Below are positions 1-4,916 of a DNA stretch of 6,202 nucleotides, in pieces (the stretch's first letter is position 1; the number at the start of each line of letters is the position of its first letter). The stretch is taken from positions 1-6,202 of the forward strand of contig JBFHGR010000157.1 in the NCBI GenBank assembly GCA_041583015.1, read 5' to 3'. The notes beneath the pieces are model-generated. The model was not told the DNA's origin, searched no databases, and saw nothing but the letters and a program-made list of their open reading frames with translations. The stretch is from Parvicella sp041583015. Its GTDB lineage: Bacteria; Bacteroidota; Bacteroidia; Flavobacteriales_D; Parvicellaceae. Both the position numbers and the translations under genes were made by a program.

Positions 1-1
1 C

Positions 2-439
2 TTTGCTGATGAGGTAATTTCAAACATTAGAAATATTCGTAAGGAGAAGAACATTGCCAATAAAGTAGAAATTGAATTGAGAATTAAGAAAAATCAGGAA
101 ACTGATACTTCATTTGACTCAGTGATTCAAAAAATTGGTAACATTTCATCTTTGGAATACACAACAGAGAAAGTAGATAATGCATTCTCTTTCATTGTAA
201 AATCTAATGAATATTTCATCCCATTCTCTGAAGATATTGATGTAGAAGCAGAAATTGAAAAATTGAAAGCAGAATTGGAATACACCAAAGGATCTTTAGC
301 AATAGCGGAGAAAAAACTAAACAACGAGAAATTTGTGGCAGGTGCTCCTGAGCAAGTTGTGGCTAATGAAAAGCGTAAACAAGCTGATGCACTAGCTAAG
401 ATTAAAGTGATTGAAGAGAAGTTGGGGAGTTTTGCATAA
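2..439 (+). CDS. valS: Valine--tRNA ligase, C-terminal end (5' truncated by window)
   Basis: Class I aminoacyl-tRNA synthetase that charges tRNA-Val with valine in the cytoplasm; only the last 145 residues are present. The frame is open from base 2, so the gene enters from outside the window; the TTG at 77 is internal and not a start. The first visible residues (VISNIRNIRKEKNI) match the end of the anticodon-binding helical domain. The last ~65 residues form the C-terminal coiled-coil arm typical of ValRS: a heptad-like run (EAEIEKLKAELEY), then the signature segment KFVAGAPEQVVANEKRKQAD and a final helix ending KLGSFA. In known ValRS structures this arm contacts the tRNA elbow. The catalytic HIGH and KMSKS motifs and the editing domain lie upstream, outside the window. 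The TAA stop is 5 bases from the stop of the convergent gene on the other strand. The call rests on the strongly conserved C-terminal signature. Confidence 0.95.
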   Translation, partial: FADEVISNIRNIRKEKNIANKVEIELRIKKNQETDTSFDSVIQKIGNISSLEYTTEKVDNAFSFIVKSNEYFIPFSEDIDVEAEIEKLKAELEYTKGSLAIAEKKLNNEKFVAGAPEQVVANEKRKQADALAKIKVIEEKLGSFA

Positions 440-444
440 GTTGA

Positions 445-1155
445 TTATTGGATATTAAGTTGCTTTCCAAGTCTAACGCAAAATCCAAAACTCATAATAA
501 ATGGTCTGAGCCTAATATCATTTGTGTTTAAGTTAAAGGGGATGGAGCCGCCAACCTGAGTTTGAAACATAAATCTTCCTTCGCCATTTCTTATCGTGAA
601 GGCTGGCTCGATAAAGCCTCCGGAGCGAGTAGTGCTAGTGACTGAATTGTTGTAAACCACATGATCAAGCTCCGTATAAACACCTCTAATTGTAAATGCA
701 AATTCTACATTTGATTTTTTAACACCAATGCTTGGCTGTATAAAGTATCTTGTTCCTTGGCCACTTACTTTATCAATATTTGAGTTGCCATTCACTATAA
801 CTTTAGATTTTGTTTCAATTGTTCCGTATCCTCCACCCATATATATCTCAAAAACTCCATCACTGCCTGTTTTTGTCGTAAAACCCAAAGCACCTTCCGC
901 AAAAGCATGTCTGTGATATGAGCCCGAATTATTTAATTTAGGAGAACCACTAGTGTTAATCATTATTCCGAGATGTTTGAATGGAGAATATGCAGTTTGA
1001 AGATCCCAGCCATTCATGCCAGTTGTCACATTTATTGTAGCTTCATTTTTTTCCGTAAGAAGAGGCGTGTTTACGGAATTTGGCACATATAAACTTGCAC
1101 AAGAGTGTAACAAGATAATAAAAGCGCTCGAAGCAATAAAAATTGTAATTTTCAT
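445..1155 (-). CDS. Predicted outer-membrane-associated lipoprotein, beta-rich, unknown function
   Basis: A 236-residue protein with a lipoprotein signal peptide: a basic N-terminus (MK), a hydrophobic core (residues 3-16) and a lipobox L16-H17-S18-C19, so Cys19 should be lipidated after signal peptidase II cleavage. The mature part starts LYVPNSVNTPLLTEKNEA, a start I recall from uncharacterised Bacteroidota envelope proteins. The rest is a series of short amphipathic beta strands rich in Gly and aromatics (for example FEIYMGGGYG near 102-111, RYFIQPSIGV near 136-145, FIEPAFTIRN near 181-190, FMFQTQVGGSIPF near 195-207), as in small outer-membrane beta-barrels. A lipidated N-terminus on a barrel-like protein is slightly unusual; a soluble beta-sandwich is the alternative. 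The start ATG is chosen because it gives the complete signal peptide; the leader is A/T-rich with no Shine-Dalgarno. It lies 275 bases downstream of the preceding minus-strand gene, so it probably has its own promoter. No enzyme motif is visible. Confidence 0.8.
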   Translation of the reverse strand: MKITIFIASSAFIILLHSCASLYVPNSVNTPLLTEKNEATINVTTGMNGWDLQTAYSPFKHLGIMINTSGSPKLNNSGSYHRHAFAEGALGFTTKTGSDGVFEIYMGGGYGTIETKSKVIVNGNSNIDKVSGQGTRYFIQPSIGVKKSNVEFAFTIRGVYTELDHVVYNNSVTSTTRSGGFIEPAFTIRNGEGRFMFQTQVGGSIPFNLNTNDIRLRPFIMSFGFCVRLGKQLNIQ

Positions 1156-1430
1156 AAAACAACTTTTTAATATTTAAAATAAAAGTAAACTATTTTGTTG
1201 TAATTTCAAAAATGTGACGTTAAAGTGCGTATAGTCAATGGGTAATGGAAAAACTATATTTTAGTTTTGAAAGAAAAAAGAGAATTATGTATTATTCGAA
1301 GACTCAAATAAGTCTTAGATGTAAATGTTTTTGCTAACTTAATATTTTTGAAGATGATAGATTCTATCAAATTAAGAAAAACAGGTAACTGTCACTTTTA
1401 ATTTTAAACTGTTATGTTTGTTGGGGAGGA
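1156..1430. other. Intergenic region between two minus-strand genes, no gene seen
   Basis: This AT-rich stretch separates the stop of the exported 230-residue protein from the start of the lipoprotein gene. It has no convincing open frame, tRNA or repeat array. It contains several small inverted repeats: AAGACT/AGTCTT with a 6-base loop at 1299-1316, an imperfect AT-rich pair with arms near 1338-1343 and 1371-1376 around an inner GATAG/CTATC (1356-1368), and ACAG/CTGT at 1381-1392. The promoter of the lipoprotein gene must lie here if that gene is transcribed on its own. Only weak matches to the Bacteroidota -7 element are seen on the minus strand: TAGTTTTT at 1256-1249 and TAGTTTAC at 1192-1185. 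Confidence 0.6.
1376..1398 (-). terminator. Weak candidate terminator after the envelope gene pair
   Basis: Read on the minus strand, a short hairpin (ACAG, loop TTAC, CTGT, with one possible extra G-U pair) is followed at once by TTTTCTT. It starts about 35-40 bases after the stop codon at 1431, a sensible place for the end of the two-gene transcript. The stem is only 4-5 base pairs and has few G-C pairs, so this may be chance in AT-rich DNA. Confidence 0.22.
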
Positions 1431-2123
1431 TTAGCTTATTTTAAGCGACCATTTGTCTAAGTATTTGGACCGATACCCTTTCACATATTTGGAAGCAATG
1501 ATTATTGGTATTCCAATTAAGTAGGGGATGGTAATAATGCCTACTATTGTAGTTACCTGTCCCAATGCGGTAATCTCATCTTGTTGGGTTTTATACCCTT
1601 GTATTTGAATGACGTCATTTATATCAACGATTGTGTGTTTTTTAAAATTTCTAGAGTTGAATTTTAAAGTTGATTCATCGAGGATTTCTACGGATTTCGT
1701 TTTAATGACATCATAGTTTTTAAGCCTTACTTTTATCTTCTTGTCTAAGTTAAATACAAAAATTTTTGAGTTTTTATTGTTTTGAAGTATTAAGTGATTT
1801 TTCCCTGTTGTGATTCCTGAAAGGTTTGTTGAAGAAATAGTAGCAGTTTTTTCTATTGTCAATACACCTTTTTCAGTAAACCTAACATTAAACTCCTCAA
1901 AACTGAGGAACTCAATGTTAGGGTAGAAATAATCATGTAAACCATTATCAAACAAAACCGTTATACGATTATCTTTATAACTTCTATATTCCCCAATGAC
2001 TGTTTTTTTTGTTTCGTGTAAGTGAACAGTGACTGCTTTTCCGAAAAGCGAGTCTGTCTGTGCGTATGACAGACTGCTTAAAAGTGTAATAGAGAAAACA
2101 AGTATGATTTTTCTTAAGTCCAT
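1431..2123 (-). CDS. Exported protein with two similar beta-rich segments and a C-terminal membrane stretch, unknown function
   Basis: A 230-residue protein that I cannot assign to a named family. Residues 1-21 form a Sec signal peptide (basic start MDLRK, hydrophobic core, S-Y-A before Q22), predicting signal peptidase I cleavage. Two segments resemble each other: about 28-76 (VTVHLHETKK... ITVLFDNG... PNIEFLSF) and about 127-175 (IKVRLKNYDV... STLKFNSR... VDINDVIQI). Each reads as a small strand-turn-strand unit ending in a short 'N-[IV]-x-x-[IL]' strand, like the SH3/Sm-type barrels common in Bacteroidota exported proteins; the homology between halves is inferred by eye. Residues about 190-211 are strongly hydrophobic with internal Pro and Gly (TIPYLIGIPIIIA), a likely membrane segment or hairpin, followed by a basic tail (KGYRSKYLDKWSLKIS). 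The ATG overlaps the upstream gene's stop by one base (TAATG), so translation is probably coupled. This overlap and the signal peptide fix the start. Confidence 0.8.
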   Translation of the reverse strand: MDLRKIILVFSITLLSSLSYAQTDSLFGKAVTVHLHETKKTVIGEYRSYKDNRITVLFDNGLHDYFYPNIEFLSFEEFNVRFTEKGVLTIEKTATISSTNLSGITTGKNHLILQNNKNSKIFVFNLDKKIKVRLKNYDVIKTKSVEILDESTLKFNSRNFKKHTIVDINDVIQIQGYKTQQDEITALGQVTTIVGIITIPYLIGIPIIIASKYVKGYRSKYLDKWSLKIS

Positions 2124-3241
2124 TACTTTTCTTTTTGAATGTTGAACCCCACTGATAACCCAAAAATATTGTTCTTGTCACCAGGTTGATAATATAAGTT
2201 TACTGGTATATTAAGTCTCCCTGATTGAAAGGTTTTACCCACTGCTATGATCATTCCTAAATCAAGAGCTACATCGCCTCCTCTACACAATATATCTTCA
2301 TGAAGTTCTGGTGCTACGCCCATTGCTGTGGTATCCCAATCATTCTCTATTATAAAGGTTCCATCATCCAAAAGGTAACCATCTCTTACAGTTTTAAGTT
2401 TAAAGGTTGGTCCGATAGCGAACTCCCAATTTGAGTTAGAGAACCTCAGTCCATTAAGTACAGTAAGAATTGGGTTAATTCTACCCACTTCCATGCCACT
2501 GATTAATGGTATGAATTCAATCAATGCTTGAAAATTATTGGTCGCTAAATATCTTTTTTCAAATTGAAACCCCATGGTTGATGTAAAGACAGCATTATTA
2601 TCTCCAATCATACCAAATCCATGGTTTTTGTCTTTGCTGGCAGACAATCTTGCCGCTGCAGGACCTGTGATTATAGATAATCCCATTCTTGGGCCATTTA
2701 AATTAATAATGTCATTTTCGATGGCCACTGGTTTTTCTACATATTCTAGTTCTTGCGCCAGTTGTTCATCTGATTTTCCGGTGAGTAGTTTACTAATTGA
2801 AATACGCATCATTCGTTGTATTTCATTTTCTTTATTGATATACTCAGTCACATCTTGATTAATAATTTTATTACTTGTTACTTCAATTAAGTTTAGGGAG
2901 ACAATTATTTTCTCTCCAAATCTTTCAATACTTCCGTTAATGATTTTATCAACTTTTAAAAGTGAGCCAGCAGTTACTGCACATGTCTTACTAAAGCATG
3001 CTGAGTCGTTGAAATTATTCGATGTGAAAATTTCTTTCATTTCGTAAACATCCAAAATCATTTGCTTATTAAGTTTGGTTGCTTCTGATCGGAGAAGTCT
3101 TGATATTTCTCCGCCATGGTATAAGGTGTTGATAGCATCTAAATCTAACACTGCGATGGTTTCTTTTGTTTGTGCTTTTAAATTGGTTATAGAAATTAAT
3201 CCTAGTACAATTGCGATGGATAGTTTTTTTAAAGTCTTCAT
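2123..3241 (-). CDS. Exported protein with CsgG/LpoB-like N-terminal domain and probable beta-barrel C-terminal half
   Basis: A 372-residue protein, first gene of a coupled pair. Residues 1-23 are a Sec signal peptide (MKTLKK, hydrophobic core, cleavage probably A23|Q24). Residues about 27-155 resemble the CsgG/LpoB/TolB-N-like periplasmic fold: an opening strand IAVLDLDA, an amphipathic helix (GEISRLLRSEATKL), the strand MILDVYEMKEIF, a Cys pair C82-FSKT-C87 followed by AVTAGSLLKVDKIINGSI (residues 88-105), then strands VSLNLIEVTSNKII. This 'CxxxxCAVxxGxLLxVDxIxxGSI' pattern recurs in many exported bacterial proteins of unknown role. Residues about 156-180 are a linker. Residues about 183-372 alternate hydrophobic strands and polar turns, with GFQFEKRYLA, WEFAIGPTFKLK and a final strand IFGLSVGFNIQKEK, consistent with an outer-membrane barrel domain. 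No catalytic motif is seen and there is no lipobox. The start is supported by the signal peptide and an A-rich leader. Function is unknown; a role in envelope assembly or sensing is only inference. Confidence 0.82.
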   Translation of the reverse strand: MKTLKKLSIAIVLGLISITNLKAQTKETIAVLDLDAINTLYHGGEISRLLRSEATKLNKQMILDVYEMKEIFTSNNFNDSACFSKTCAVTAGSLLKVDKIINGSIERFGEKIIVSLNLIEVTSNKIINQDVTEYINKENEIQRMMRISISKLLTGKSDEQLAQELEYVEKPVAIENDIINLNGPRMGLSIITGPAAARLSASKDKNHGFGMIGDNNAVFTSTMGFQFEKRYLATNNFQALIEFIPLISGMEVGRINPILTVLNGLRFSNSNWEFAIGPTFKLKTVRDGYLLDDGTFIIENDWDTTAMGVAPELHEDILCRGGDVALDLGMIIAVGKTFQSGRLNIPVNLYYQPGDKNNIFGLSVGFNIQKEK

Positions 3242-3279
3242 ATTTTTTTATTGGGTTTTGTTTGATAATTAATTTGAAA

Positions 3280-3310
3280 CAAATCTATGGTTGCCAAACA
3301 CTCCCTGAAA
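3280..3310 (-). promoter_or_regulatory. Candidate Bacteroidota-type promoter for the envelope gene pair
   Basis: On the minus strand the sequence TAGATTTG (3287-3280) is an exact match to the Bacteroidota -7 element TAnnTTTG. A TTTC (3310-3307) lies 19 bases upstream, near the place expected for the -33 TTTG/TTG element, with one mismatch. Transcription would begin around 3274, giving a leader of about 30 bases before the ATG at 3241. The leader is A-rich just before the start codon and has no Shine-Dalgarno, as is usual in this phylum. Confidence 0.45.
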
Positions 3311-3376
3311 TGCTAAATCGGAAATAAAAGGATGTTGAAAATGTTTTAACGAAGAGATTAATAAATTAAAAAACAG

Positions 3377-3384
3377 TACTTTAG
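3377..3384 (+). promoter_or_regulatory. Weak candidate -7 element for the helical-repeat gene
   Basis: TACTTTAG matches TAnnTTTG except at one base and lies 21 bases before the ATG at 3406. No TTG is found at the expected -33 spacing, so the call is weak. A TTAATTTG further upstream (3269-3276) also differs at one base and is an alternative. Confidence 0.2.
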
Positions 3385-3405
3385 CGATTGGTAAAAGGAT
3401 ATTAA

Positions 3406-4896
3406 ATGGATTTTATAAAAGAGACAGTTCTAACGTTTTCGTTGAAAGACAAAGAAGAATTTGAGCGATTTATTTCAAGAAAGAAGGTTAAAGATGAACG
3501 TAAGGATGTACTTATATTTAATACGCTATACCATACATATAACGGCAATAGAGATAATAGAGATTTAAAAGGGGATCAAAACTATCACGCAATAAGAAAG
3601 CGTATTGCCAAAGAGTTGATTAATTTCTTAATTTTAAAGAAGTCCTCAACGAAAGTTAATAGTTTAGAAGGAAAGTTATTAATGATTCGTTATTTTATTG
3701 ATTTATCAAGATATGAAGTGGCTTGGGAGTTATTAATAAAAGAAGAAAGACATCCAAAAAATAAACCGGTTGATCAGCAGTTAAAAATACAGCATTTAAA
3801 ATTGACGGTACTGCCATATTGTAATTGGGAATACTTTGAAGAGACCAAGGCAAAAATTGTCCAATTGCAAAAGGCACAAACTCGCAAACTCCAATTTCAA
3901 TTATCTTTTATACAAATTCAAAAAGAACTTAAGGAGAAAATGATGACAGGAGAAGTTGGGTTTGCATCGGATATCGTGGATAATGTTTTTAAGCAATATG
4001 CCGAAATTGACAATGAAAACCTCGACCCTTCAACGTATTTAAGGCTTTTAGAAATTGTAAGAGGGGAATATTTGACAAAAAGAAAGTTTAAATCTTTTGC
4101 TGCCATTGCTCAGGAATATTATGATAAAATATTCTTGAAATTTAAAGTTGAGGATATTCCTAGAAATATCCTGGCGCAGTTGGAATACATTTTAGCTCAC
4201 GCTTATTTCAGAACTAGGAATTTTAATGCTTCTGTTCTTCATATTGATCGATTAAAACAGTATATCGAATTAGAAAAGGATATTGCGGTGAATTTAAAAA
4301 CAAGATACGTGTCTCTTAAAAGTGCGATTGATGTTTTTGAAGACAAAGTGAAAGATGCCATTATTGGTCATGAAGAATATATTGAAACACATAATTCAAA
4401 ATTGAAATTAAAAGAGCAGTTAAATTTATCTTTAAATCTAGTAGCGTATTACTGTGTTGATAAAGCGTATAGAAAAGCCAACAAAATATTAATATTTATG
4501 AATCAATCAGATGCGTATTATCAAAAACATATGGGAAGAGAATGGTTGATTAGAAAGGAGTTAATTAGATCATTGATTCAAGTTGAAATTAACAACGAGG
4601 AAAATGCCATTACTATCCTTGAAAATTTGAAAAATAAACATGCAGATATGTTTGCTACAGAACAATATGGGATGGTTTTGTATTATATCAATACTTTCCT
4701 TACCTATCTAAATAAGCCATTTCAAACCACGGAAAAGGAAATTTTGATAATGGAAGAACAGACAAAATTGAAAAAAACTAATCTGGTAGATGATCCTAAA
4801 TTATTGTCATTTTATGTTTGGTTGAAATCTAAAATAACCAAAGAAGATTTGTATGATTTACTAAAGAAAGAATATAAATTATTAAGTGAATTATAA
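3406..4896 (+). CDS. TPR-like all-helical cytoplasmic protein, unknown function
   Basis: A 496-residue protein with no signal peptide or membrane segment, so probably cytoplasmic. It appears entirely alpha-helical and rich in Lys, Glu and Leu. The N-terminal part (about 1-80) is a distinct module: FIKETVLTFSLKDKEEFERF, then a basic stretch SRKKVKDERKDVLIFNTLYH, and a helix with Y60-H-A-I-R-K-R before INFLILKK; I recall similar starts in uncharacterised Bacteroidota helical proteins. From about 85 to the end, pairs of antiparallel helices with TPR-like spacing are visible, for example about 258-288 (LEYILAHAYFRTRNFNASVL), 340-370 (LNLVAYYCVDKAYRKANKIL) and 378-410 (LIRSLIQVEINNEENAITIL). Such repeats usually bind other proteins; the partner is unknown and no catalytic motif is seen. 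AAAGGA at 3394-3399, six bases before the ATG, could act as a ribosome binding site. The gene is divergent from the envelope pair and ends 20 bases from the convergent YifB-type gene. Confidence 0.85.
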   Translation: MDFIKETVLTFSLKDKEEFERFISRKKVKDERKDVLIFNTLYHTYNGNRDNRDLKGDQNYHAIRKRIAKELINFLILKKSSTKVNSLEGKLLMIRYFIDLSRYEVAWELLIKEERHPKNKPVDQQLKIQHLKLTVLPYCNWEYFEETKAKIVQLQKAQTRKLQFQLSFIQIQKELKEKMMTGEVGFASDIVDNVFKQYAEIDNENLDPSTYLRLLEIVRGEYLTKRKFKSFAAIAQEYYDKIFLKFKVEDIPRNILAQLEYILAHAYFRTRNFNASVLHIDRLKQYIELEKDIAVNLKTRYVSLKSAIDVFEDKVKDAIIGHEEYIETHNSKLKLKEQLNLSLNLVAYYCVDKAYRKANKILIFMNQSDAYYQKHMGREWLIRKELIRSLIQVEINNEENAITILENLKNKHADMFATEQYGMVLYYINTFLTYLNKPFQTTEKEILIMEEQTKLKKTNLVDDPKLLSFYVWLKSKITKEDLYDLLKKEYKLLSEL

Positions 4897-4916
4897 TGAT
4901 GCTTATCCATCCGGAA

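Noticed and set aside
77..439. Separate 120-residue gene starting at the TTG at 77
   Set aside because: The same frame is open to the window edge and the upstream residues match the ValRS anticodon-binding domain, so this is the end of valS.
448..470. TTGGA/TCCAA hairpin as a shared valS/lipoprotein terminator
   Set aside because: It lies inside the lipoprotein coding sequence, has a bulge of four bases and no T-run, so it is not supported.
1185..1256. Promoter for the lipoprotein gene from TAGTTTAC or TAGTTTTT on the minus strand
   Set aside because: Both deviate from TAnnTTTG in the conserved TTTG part and neither has a good -33 partner, so neither can be chosen.
1299..1316. Perfect 6-base inverted repeat AAGACT/AGTCTT as a terminator or operator
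   Set aside because: The stem is short, no T-run follows on either strand, and such repeats are expected by chance in AT-rich DNA.
1338..1376. Imperfect AT-rich hairpin as a terminator or small RNA
   Set aside because: The arms have a large asymmetric bulge, pairing is mostly A-T, and no T-run follows in the minus direction.
1984..2181. 65-residue minus-strand frame across the junction of the two envelope genes
   Set aside because: It overlaps both well-supported genes in another frame, has no recognisable composition or motif and no start signal of its own.
2574..2858. 94-residue plus-strand frame opposite the CsgG-like gene
   Set aside because: Antisense to a gene with clear domain signals; its Ser- and Ile-rich content is what the reverse of the coding strand would give.
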